NCBI GenBank assembly: GCA_021018815.1
Contig: JAITYX010000086.1
Span: 2,294,001 to 2,358,000, forward strand
Reading direction: 5' to 3'
From: Talinum fruticosum
Taxonomy: Eukaryota > Streptophyta > Magnoliopsida > Caryophyllales > Talinaceae
DNA length: 64,000 bases
Made by a program: the position numbers and the translations under genes. Shown piece by piece: positions 55,950 through 64,000 of the stretch (positions within the stretch are counted from its first letter, which is position 1; each line of letters begins with the position of its first letter). The notes beneath the pieces are model-generated. The model was not told where the DNA came from. It did not search any database and saw only the letters and a program-made list of their open reading frames with translations.

Positions 55950-57152
55950 ATTCTGATTTTGTTTTGCTTAAGTCTCGAGCTTTCATCACTTATTAATCCA
56001 TAACAACTTGAAATTTCTTCAAAATTTTCTATTTTGATTGGATAAAATTTTTCTTTAATTTCTTCAAATTCTTCAGAAAAGAGTCTTACTAAATTTTCCT
56101 TTCTTCTTGTACATTCAATAGATTTATGACATATTTCTCCGCATGTCCAACATTTACATGTAGTACGTTCTTTATGTCTTTTATAATATCGATTGGAAGT
56201 ATTAAAATTTTCTTTTCTAAAAACTTTGTGATTAAAGTGCTGGCTCTTTTGCTTGGTTTATTTATAGAAGCTTGAGTTTTGGTTGGTTTAGAAGAATTTT
56301 TCTACTTATTTTAGTTTTTTGATGGATTGTTTTGGATTTTGAAGGCATCTTTCTCTTTAATTTGTAATTTGGGTATGGTTGACATCCATATTGTCCAAGT
56401 TCTTTAATATTTTCACAACAAAGGGTAACGTCTTTTATATATTTTCTTCTATTCTCATGTAAACATAATCAAGTCATTTCTTTTACTATACTAGTTTGTA
56501 CAGCTGTTAGTGATCTAAATACGGTAGGTTGTCTAGCAAATTCTTCAAATTTTTCTGAAAAGTATTCATTCCATGGTGAGGGAAATTTATTTAATAAAAG
56601 TTGTATAAATGTTTCTTGGCTCTCTGTAGAATCATATAATTCATAGTAATATTCGTCAAATTCGCAAAAGAAACTACTAAATTACGTAAATTACATATTC
56701 GTAAATTAGTTAACTTATAGAATGCTTCTCTTTTCTTTTCCTTTTGGGCTATCTCGAGGTTTCTTACAAATTCATATCCTTCAAATTGTCCTATTAAATA
56801 TTTCTCTAAAGTCCAAACACCTTCGTCAATATCTATTCTTAAATTATTTTTTATATCAGTTTCTATTATATTTTTATACTAGGTGATACATTTTTTATAC
56901 CAATTATAGACTATTCCTTCAAAAGAATTAATTAGTATTTTGTATATTATATTTACATCTCTTCCTTCTTCTACATATTCTAGAGTTATTATCAAGGCCA
57001 ATATCATTGTGGTTTTCCAAACATCTAATACTTTCTTTCTATCCGTTACACAGTCTATGTTTAGAATGGCTCCCCATGAAGGAATTGGCTCTTGATTTGT
57101 TGGATTTTTGCGTGTAATTTCTTTATTTGTATTTTTAGAAATATTTCTTCTC

Positions 57153-57156
<4 letters not shown>
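55950..57156 (-). pseudogene. pararetrovirus capsid protein remnant (minus copy)
   Basis: It starts at the (TA)n tract within the capsid ORF (RRNISKNTNKEITRK-like near 57145-57110), then IPSWGAILNIDCVTD (about 57090-57050) and a long AT-rich helical stretch with many breaks. The zinc knuckle reads CKCWTCGEICHKSIEC at 56158-56111, fully spaced as CxCx2Cx4Hx4C. An acidic end (SSDLSK-like) overlaps the next ORF start at 55949. The N-terminal ~70 codons present in the plus copy are missing. Confidence 0.8.

Positions 57157-57187
<31 letters not shown>
57157..57187. repeat. (TA)n tract between the two viral copies
   Basis: About 15 TA units without interruption, exactly at the junction of the two inverted copies. 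Confidence 0.95.
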
Positions 57188-57190
<3 letters not shown>

Positions 57191-57252
57191 CCAAATTACA
57201 ATAAAGTGTTAAATTAAATATAAAATTTTCAAAGAAATGTTATTTGAATTTA

Positions 57253-57556
57253 ATGGAAAAACCTAAATTAGAAACTAAAAGCATGAATAAAGAAGTAGTA
57301 GATACGTTTATTAGAAATTATAATGATAAATTTGAAGATGAACTAATACATCTTTATAAGCATATATCAAATAGAATAATCTATTTAAAATTTAATTGTC
57401 AAAAAAATATTAATTGAAAAACTAGAAGATGGACTTAATATAATCGACTATCTATTAGCAATAATAGAACATAATAATAATATAATCAAGTTGAAGAATA
57501 TGATAATGATTTAGAACAACTTGATACAGAATACATGTTCAACAATGAAGATTAAA
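57253..57556 (+). pseudogene. small 5' ORF 1 of the pararetrovirus (plus copy only)
   Basis: An ATG at 57253 opens MEKPKLETKSMNKEVVDTFI and runs 54 codons to TGA at 57415-57417. A one-base slip in the A-run at about 57399-57405 would carry the frame on (LEDGLNIIDYLLAIIEHNN), and further breaks lead to an acidic end with a TAA near 57553-57555. It is hydrophilic and mostly helical-looking. Small ORFs before the capsid are common in badna- and tungrovirus-like genomes, but I cannot assign this one. Confidence 0.45.
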
Positions 57557-57564
57557 ATTTTATA

Positions 57565-57895
57565 ATGAGTTTTCCAGAAATATAATCTCAACTAAAAAAT
57601 ATAAGAAAAGAAATTTAAGTAATAAATCAATCAATAAAAAGCTTGGTAATGTAGATGTAACTTATAATTACTACTTTTGAAGGAACATTAAAACCAAAAC
57701 AAAGAAAACAATATATTCCACTGGAAATTAAACTTCCTAAGTAACACAGCTCCGGAAAGTGATGATGAAAAATATATATAAAGATATCAAGATAGATTAT
57801 TAAAACAGACTGAAGATTTACAATTAGAAAAAATAGAAGAACTAAAAAGACTTAGAGGAAAAGATAAGATTGAATTCAGTGATGATAGTGAATAA
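57565..57895 (+). pseudogene. small 5' ORF 2 of the pararetrovirus (plus copy only)
   Basis: The ATG at 57565 opens MSFPEI and meets TAA at codon 7. Following frames read SQLKNIRKEI and a PKQRKQYIPLEIKLPK block, then a charged coiled-coil-like end (EDLQLEKIEELKRLRGKDK) with an acidic SDDSE tail. The terminal TAA overlaps the next ATG as TAATG (57893-57897), pointing to coupled translation. Position and coiled-coil character recall virion-associated proteins of caulimovirids; this is inference. Confidence 0.45.
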
Positions 57896-59344
57896 TGGGA
57901 GCATATAATAAATCAATAGAGAAACTCTTACAAGATTTTGAAAAATTACAAATATCAGAAATAGTTAAACAAGTAAATATGAACATCGGAGGACCAACAG
58001 AGAGTATAAACAGTAATATCCAAAATGAAAATCCGACAAGAATGGAACAAGAAGAGACATCAAGAAATTTTAGAACATCAGATTATCCAAGTTTTAGAAA
58101 AACTTTTAGACCTAGATATAAGAGGAGAAATATTTCTAAAAATATAAATGAAGAATTTACACTCAAAGATCCAATAAATCAAGAGTCAATTCCTTCATGG
58201 GGAACTATTCTAAACATAGATTGTGTAACGGATAAAAAGAAAGCTTTAGATGTTTGGAAAACCACAATGATATCTACCTTAATAACAACTCCACAATATG
58301 TAGAAGAAGGAAGAGATGTAAATATAATACACAAAATACTAATTAATTGTTTTCAAGGAATAGTCTAAAATTGGTATAAAAATTTATCACCTAGTATAAA
58401 AATTATAATAGAAATTGATATACAAAATAATTTAAGAATAGATATTGAAGAACGTACTTGGACTTTAGAGAAATATTTAATAGGACAATTTGAAGGATAT
58501 GAATTTTGTAAGAAACCTCGAGATAGCCCAAAAGGAAAAGAAAAGAGAAGCATTCTTTAAGTTAACTAATTTAAGAACATGTAATTTATGTAATTTTACG
58601 AGTTTCTATTGTGAATTTGACAAATATGACTATGAATTATATGATTCTATGGAGAGCCAAGAAACATATATACAACTTTTATGAAATAAATTTCCCTCAC
58701 TATAGAATGAATACTTTTCAGAAAAATGTGAAGAATTTGCTAGACAACCTACCGTCTTTAAATCATTAACAACGGTACAAACTAGCATAATAAAAGAAAT
58801 GACTCAATTATGTTTACATGATAATAGAAGAAAATATATCAAAGACGTTACCCTTTGTTGTGAAGATATTAAAGAACTTGGATAATACGGATGTCAACCA
58901 TACCCCAATTATAAATTAAAGAGAAAGATACCTTCGAAATCCAAAACAATCAATCAAAAAACTAAAATAAGCAGAAAAAATTCTTCTAAACCAACCAAAG
59001 CTTAAGCTTCTATAAATAAATCAAGAAAAAAGAGCCAACACTTTAAACATGAAGGTTTTAGAAAAGAAAAATTTAATCCTTCCAATCAATATTATAAAAG
59101 ACGTAAAGAACCTACTATATGTAAATGTTGGACATGCAGAGAAATAGGTCATAAATTTATTAAATGTATAAGAAGAAAGGCAAATTTAGTAAGACTCTTT
59201 TCTGAAGAATTTAAAGAAATTGAAGAAGAACTTTATCCAATCAAAATAGAAAAATTTTGAAGAAATTTCAAATTGTTATGAATTAATAATATAAGTGATG
59301 AAAGCTCGGACCTAAGTGAAACAGAATTAGAATATGGATACTGA
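57895..59344 (+). pseudogene. pararetrovirus capsid protein remnant (plus copy)
   Basis: The ATG at 57895 is chosen because it overlaps the previous stop (TAATG). The first 157 codons are open: a polar N-terminus, a basic RPRYKRRNISKN block, IPSWGTILNIDCVTDKKKAL and VEEGRDVNIIHKIL, then a TAA at 58366. Broken frames continue with NWYKNLSPSIK, and the zinc knuckle CKCWTCREIGHKFIKC at 59120-59167 is fully spaced. The last stop TGA (59342-59344) overlaps the ATG of the next ORF at 59334 by 11 bases. It packages viral DNA. Confidence 0.82.
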
Positions 59345-60220
59345 GGAAATTGAAAAAATTCATCAACAAGAAGAAGAAAATAATGAAAATTATACAGAAA
59401 TAATTTCTTTTAATCAAAATCTTTATGAAAAAATAGTAGTAAAAGAATTATCTTTAAAAGATCCTCGAACTTTTATGAAAAAAGTAGATGATTTCTTTAA
59501 AAGAAAATCTATAAGATATTTAAAATTATATACAATAGAACAACTTATTTTTGTTCAAAATTTACAAGGAAATATTAGATTAAGATTAATGAATTGAGAA
59601 ATAATCGATAAATTCTTAGAAGAAATCCCATCTAAGGATAGAAAATCAATCAAATATGTTCATTTACAAGCAATTCGAGATAGCACTAAAATTTTGTTTC
59701 AAAGAAGGAATTAATTCACCTATTACTCTATCTATTCATGATTAAAGATTTAAAAATATACAAAATGGTCATTTAGGTACATTATGAGGAAACGCAATTG
59801 ATTCAAAACTAATTTTTGAATGTTACCTAAACGATTCGATTACCCTTAGAAGTGAAAATATTGAAGATACCCTTAATTTATAATTTAAACTTTCTGCAAA
59901 CATAGGCATGAAACCCGGTAATGACGCACTATCTTTTTATTATCAAGGATTATACATTTTCTCTAATACCAATTTCCCGATAAAGGAGGCAAATCAAAAT
60001 GAAAAAATCACTATAGATCCAGTCTTTTCAACCATAAGTATAGTTATAACACCCCCAATACAAAAGGCCAGTTTAACTTCATTAACAAATTTTCATTTAG
60101 TTGATGAAGAGGCTTCAACTAGTGAAGTGCCAAGACTCTCACTATCATACATAGATAAAGCAGTAAGAATTTTTAATCAACATAATACGTCCGTAAGCCT
60201 TAGCCTACCAAACTAATATA
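59334..60220 (+). pseudogene. pararetrovirus movement protein remnant (plus copy)
   Basis: The ATG at 59334 gives MDTEEIEKIHQQEEENNENY. The 30K-type domain follows: KVDDFFKRKSIRYLKLY, stop at 59597, then KYVHLQAI (59655), a frame slip, NSPITLSIHD near 59715, and GNAIDSKLIFECYLND near 59793. Next are MKPGNDALSFYYQGLYIFSN (59908) and an acidic linker to a TAA at 60214, which is a sense codon in the minus copy. Its link to the protease in one frame is therefore seen in the minus copy only. Confidence 0.78.
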
Positions 60221-60960
60221 CAAGAAACATTACTCAATCTAGCACCTATAGAGTTAGATTAGAATATTTTAATGGACAAATTTGGATTAAAGGCAGAGTC
60301 CTTATAGATACAGGAGCATCTCAATGCCACTCGTAGAACATTACCAATTCAAACTATTCCAGTCGAAGAATATAACTTTGTTACATAAGATGGAAGAAGA
60401 ACCACTTTAAATAAGAAATCTATGATTATGATGAAAACTCCTGAATCAATAAAGGACTTATTTTATAACAATCAAATTATTCTTTGCAAAATATGAAGCG
60501 AATTGAATTTCCTGTTCTTACATATATAGAGATAACATCTAAAGAACTTGATGTCACAACAACAACCTTAACGGATATAGGATCCGAAGTCACTTTCTTT
60601 CACGATCCTACCTATATGGGAAAAGATCCCTCCAAATAAGAAAATTCAAATTAAAGGAATACAATCAACAATAACCTATCTAGAATATGTTCGGACTAAT
60701 GTCCCTATAATATTAGGAAATAAAATTCTTATTATACCTTTAGTATTTCAATATAATTCATGATATGATATATTACTTGGTAATGACTTTCTTCAACAAT
60801 TTTCTAAATTTACACAAACTCCTTATACTATATATCTTACAACTAAATGTGGTCACATTCTAAAAATACCAACAATAAAGCATCCTTACTGAGCACGTAT
60901 GAAGCGTGGTGGACAAGGATATGAAAAACTCGCACTCAACTCCCAAACTCGGGCAAAGAA
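60221..60960 (+). pseudogene. two aspartic-protease-like domains, damaged (plus copy)
   Basis: The first domain has GRVLIDTGASQCH (DTG at 60307-60315), but the region holding its ILG partner is removed by a deletion of about 135 bases near 60455 compared with the minus copy. The second reads TLTDIGSEVTFFHD (60565-60605), where the catalytic DTG is DIG, and keeps YDILLGNDFLQQF near 60765-60800. So neither domain is intact in this copy. Confidence 0.78.
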
Positions 60961-62042
60961 TTTTAAAATAAAAATTATAATTAAAGAAGAACTTTTGGAT
61001 AAGTTAAAGAAAATCTATTCAGAAAATCCATTACAATTCGGAAACCCGAACATCCCAAAGTAGTAATTGAGCTTGCCCAAGAAATTTATATAAAAGAAAA
61101 ACCAATGATTTACTCGTAAGCGGATATAAAAGAATTCTCACAACAAATAAAGGACTTATTAGAGAAAGGATTAATCGGACCCTCAAAGGGAGCCTACTCA
61201 TCCCCTACTTTCATGGTTATGAATGAAGCGAGAGAAAAGACGAGGAAAAGCAAGAATGGTAATTAACTATAAAAAACTTAATCAATACACTAAAACCGAC
61301 GATTATTTCCTACCTAGTAAAGAAGTTCTTATCAATCTTGTTAAAAATAAGAAATACTACTCTAAATTTGATTGTAAATCTGGATTTTGAAAAATAAAAA
61401 TGGACGAAAATAGCATCAAATATACTAGCTTCGAGTACACCTCGGGGTTTTATGAGTGGATAGTCATACCATTTGGATTAAAAAATGCCCCAGGAATTTT
61501 TCAAAGAAGAATGGATGACTCACAAAAACATCTTAATAACTTTGTAGTCATTTATGTTGATGATATTTTAATAAGCTCTAATACTATTGAAGAACATAGA
61601 AAACATTTAAAAATTTACGTCGAAACCGCAACTAAAGAAGGAATATGTCTTAGTGAGAAAAATGTCATAATTTAGGATTTAAATTAGGAAAGAACGGAAG
61701 TTTTCCTACCTCGGATTTCAAGAAAAATAAAAGAATATCTTGATGAGTTAAGAAGTAAACGACAAATTCAAGGATTCTTATGATTACTCAATTATGCAAG
61801 CACTTATATTGTATATTTAACCAAGAAAAAGAAAGATTTACAAAGTTTATTAAGAAAAATAATACTACAGGTTCGACTAATCATCATACACAAATAGTTA
61901 AAAATCTTAAAAATGAATGTGAAAATTTGGCAAATTTAAGACTTCTAGAATCGGGAGATAACCTTATACTACAAGTTGATGCATTTGAATATACATGAGC
62001 GGCAGTCCTTAAGACCAATTTAAATGAAATATGTGGATATCA
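60961..62042 (+). pseudogene. pararetrovirus RT and RNase H remnant (plus copy), 3'-truncated
   Basis: SPTFMVMNEA-like block near 61205, VINYKKLNQYTKTDDYFL (61262), KFDCKSGF then a stop in place of W (61388-61390), YEWIVIPFGLKNAPGIFQRR (61453) and YVDDILISSNT (YVDD at 61556-61567), CLSEKNVII then a stop. RNase H begins near 61900 and is cut at 62042 by a gypsy LTR, about 430 bases before the end reached in the minus copy. Confidence 0.87.
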
Positions 62043-62044
62043 TA

Positions 62045-62930
62045 TGATATGCCAAGATGACAGAGCTACACCGATCCGGAAAACACAAGTATGAAACGCG
62101 TAGTGTGAGTGACTCGTAAAGGACTCGAAATGACCAATAAAGTAGTAAACACCGAGAACTTAGCTAATCACTCTAGGAGAGATAATTCACAAGGAAATCA
62201 AGCATCGAAACAACAAAACAAGATAAACTAGAAACACCCAAGGATATAGATATCACCACCAAGGATAAGTCTAGGGCGCTAATCACACACGAGAGATACG
62301 GATATCACCGTTCTAAGTATAATTAGACTCTTCGGACACAACCTAATTACACCACTAATTAGACAAGTAAAAGAGAATTTTGGGGTTGAAAGGAGCTCAA
62401 CTCAACTTTACTCAACGATATAGCCAATATCAAAATCAAAGGTTCCTTACAACGAGAAGACCCATGCATATTTATAGGCCTCTTAGCTAGGTTACATCAC
62501 TCTAATCCAAGGGTTATAAATCCCTTTTACGATCAAAGGTTGTGATGCATTTTAGTAAAATAAAGGACAAAAGGTAGAATGATTACAACAGAAAAAGTAT
62601 AGCAAAAAGGAGGGGGACCACGAGAATCAGCTCACGTAAGCAATAGAAAATAGTACAGCTTCGAGTCCGGTGATAGCTACGATCGTTATCACCATATTCT
62701 TCCGCATTCCGATCCTTAAACTTTCCCTTTGTCGCTTTGTCGAAGACACCTCATGATTCCTAGGTAGATTTGAGTGTAGCCGCAAAACTGTTCCGAGCTC
62801 GGAAAATGATAACTCGTAAAAGATCAACTTGGTCTTATTATCTCCAAATACTTCGACTTGTCTAACCCCCTTACTCCTATCCGAGGAGACAGAGATGAAC
62901 TTTTAAGTGTGGCCAAAACTTCCTTGAAGC
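62045..62930 (-). repeat. gypsy 3' LTR region
   Basis: The minus strand ends in GGCATATCA at 62045. A TATA-like CCTATAAATATGCATGG lies at 62478-62462 on the minus strand. The start is uncertain: TGAGCTGATTCTCGTGG at 62634 (about 590 bp) or further up. No clear polypurine tract is visible. The minus-strand frame 62827-62627 has no motif. Confidence 0.55.
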
Positions 62931-62949
62931 TTGTGTCAACAATAAGGGT

Positions 62950-64000
62950 CCAGAGAAGGATTCCGAAGACTTAGTAGTGATTTCGAGGGCTGAGAATTAT
63001 CAGTCAAAATTGGCTGGCTCTCGGTAATGGTTGGAGTTTGGTTTGGGGTGTTCTCCCCATCATCCTCCGTAGCTTGAAAAGAATTTGCCCTCAAATTCTC
63101 GAGTGAATTATTTTCCAAGGAGATAAGTCGACAACAGTGAAAGTTGGTGAGACCGAGTAGTCTCCTGGTAAGTTAACCTTGTAAGCATTGTCATTGATTC
63201 TTTCAAGCACTTCAAATAGACCATCTCGCCCTTGGCATGAGCTTAGACTTGCACTTAGAAGGAAAACGCTCCTTCCTTAGGTGGATCCAAACGAGATCAT
63301 TTGGTCGAAAAACCTTCTTCCTCGCGATTTTTGTTAGCGCTAGCCCGGTAACTCAGATTAGCTTGCTCAATTCTAAGTTTCACCTTTTCATGCAATTTCG
63401 GAATCCGAGAAACTCTCTTCAATGCCTCGGAATGAGGCTTCTCATCATAAGCTCTCGAGGTCGGATCAAGTAGAGACAGAGGTTCCACACCATAAAAAAT
63501 CTTAAATAGAGAAACATTGGTGGTCTTGCTTGGCATGCGATTGTAAGCAAACTCCGCATATGGAAGAAGTTGATCCCACGTCTTGATATTTGATTTGATC
63601 AATGTTCCGAGCAGGACACCCAAAGTTCTATTAGTAACCTTAGTCCGACCATCCGTCTTAGGGTGGCAAGTGGTGTCATACTTCAACTTAGTTCCCAGAC
63701 TTCTTCCATAAGGTGACCTGTAAATAACTAAGGAACTTTGCATCCTTGTCCGAGACCATAGATCTCAAGATCCCATGCAATACTACTTCCTTAAAGTATA
63801 AATCAACAACCAGTGTAGCATCATTGGTTTTATTACAAGCAATGAAGTGAGCCATCTTTGAAAATCTGTGAACAACCACCAAGATAGAATCTTTCCCTTT
63901 CGAGTCCGAGGTAGACCTAAAATGAAGTCCGGACTTACATCCACCCAGTGGCTGAGTTGGAACCGGTAGTGGAGTGTAAAGTCCTTAAGGTAGGGAATGG
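62950..64000 (-). pseudogene. gypsy integrase remnant
   Basis: The frame 63882-63688 reads VVVHRFSKMAHFIACNKT and MVSDKDAKFLSYL with a catalytic Asp. The 148-codon frame 63743-63297 continues in another phase: GRSLGTKLKYDTTCHPKTDG then RTKVTNRTLG, where the catalytic Glu of the usual TDGQTE motif is Lys. WDQLLPYAEFAYNRMPSKTT and KVKLRIEQANLSYRASANK lead to the C-terminal domain in the next frame (NAYKVNLPGDYSVS-like near 63190-63140). The short tail 63118-62936 contains NSLENLRANSFQATEDDGE. Broken by at least two frameshifts. Confidence 0.85.

Larger units (their letters stand above)
52746..62042. mobile_element. endogenous pararetrovirus (Caulimoviridae), two inverted copies
   Basis: Two copies of one AT-rich viral genome face away from each other around a (TA)n tract: minus copy 57156-52746, plus copy 57188-62042. 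Family placement rests on a capsid CxCxxCxxxxHxxxxC knuckle, a 30K-type movement protein, aspartic protease, RT with YVDD, RNase H, no integrase and no LTR. Both copies have many stops and indels. The plus copy has the 5' small ORFs, while the minus copy has the 3' end of pol. The genus cannot be fixed by eye. The left neighbour is a cut copia LTR, the right neighbour a gypsy LTR. Confidence 0.88.
53180..62042. repeat. large inverted repeat made by the two viral copies
   Basis: The left arm 53180-57156 is the reverse complement of the right arm 58114-62042, about 3.9-4.0 kb each. The spacer (57157-58113) holds the (TA)n tract and the 5' part present only in the plus copy. The arms differ by many substitutions and by separate deletions (about 100 bases in the left movement protein, about 135 in the right protease). 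Confidence 0.9.
62045..64000 (-). mobile_element. Ty3/gypsy element, 3' part, continues beyond the window
   Basis: On the minus strand the window edge lies within integrase (64000 to about 62950), followed by LTR-like sequence ending GGCATATCA at 62045, right next to the cut viral copy. RT and gag would lie beyond the window. Integrase motifs and the LLRANSFQ-type C-terminal tail fit plant Ty3/gypsy; the exact lineage is not fixed. Confidence 0.8.

Noticed and set aside
53180..62042. Foldback DNA transposon (long inverted repeat)
   Set aside because: The arms encode capsid, movement protein, protease and RT of a pararetrovirus and have no transposase or target duplication.
1..64000. Host protein-coding genes, tRNA or rRNA genes
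   Set aside because: No frame outside the element domains shows a host-type domain, and I recognised no tRNA cloverleaf or rRNA segment; primer-binding sites resemble tRNA ends only over about 11 bases.

Overview
This window looks like intergenic heterochromatin of a flowering plant and I see no intact host gene. It is packed with mutually nested, decayed retroelements typical of angiosperms: Ty1/copia elements of Sirevirus type, Ty3/gypsy elements of Tat and chromovirus type, L1-type LINEs, and an endogenous pararetrovirus (family Caulimoviridae). Nearly every reading frame carries stops or frameshifts. The species cannot be told from these repeats.

Layout. 1-1675: Sirevirus pol remnant S1. 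1676-5757: LINE on the minus strand. 5758-8946: 3' end of a gypsy element with polypurine tract and a 1.6-kb LTR. 8947-10529: 3' end of a Tat-type gypsy with an antisense, intron-bearing ORF remnant and the start of its LTR (LTR-B). 10530-19999: Sirevirus S2 (integrase, RT, RNase H, env-like ORF, polypurine tract, LTR), whose LTR is split by a 2.9-kb chromovirus-like solo LTR. 20000-23330: Tat leader, gag and protease. 23331-24301: unassigned. 24302-24930: Sirevirus LTR piece. 24931-27215: second LINE on the minus strand. 27216-28326: AT-rich, unassigned. 28327-29201: LTR-B piece and an inverted Sirevirus LTR piece. 29202-31631: Sirevirus S5 3' end. 31632-40136: internally deleted Tat element with a Sirevirus solo LTR in its leader. 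40137-44611: Sirevirus S7 (+). 44612-52745: Sirevirus S8 (-). 52746-62042: two inverted copies of one pararetrovirus around a (TA)n tract. 62045-64000: gypsy 3' LTR and integrase (-).

The most interesting part is the pararetrovirus. Read across both broken copies, its order is two small ORFs, a capsid ORF ending in a zinc knuckle, then a polyprotein with movement protein, two consecutive aspartic-protease-like domains, reverse transcriptase and RNase H, then the start of another overlapping ORF. The separate capsid ORF before a movement-protease-RT fusion and the doubled protease deserve checking. Both copies are heavily broken and carry different deletions.

Insertion order can be partly read from target duplications. 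The chromovirus-like solo LTR (duplication GTATT) entered the S2 LTR. A Sirevirus solo LTR (duplication CCCCT) entered the Tat leader. S8 abuts the interrupted RT of S7. Boundaries without a target duplication are estimates, good to some tens of bases.
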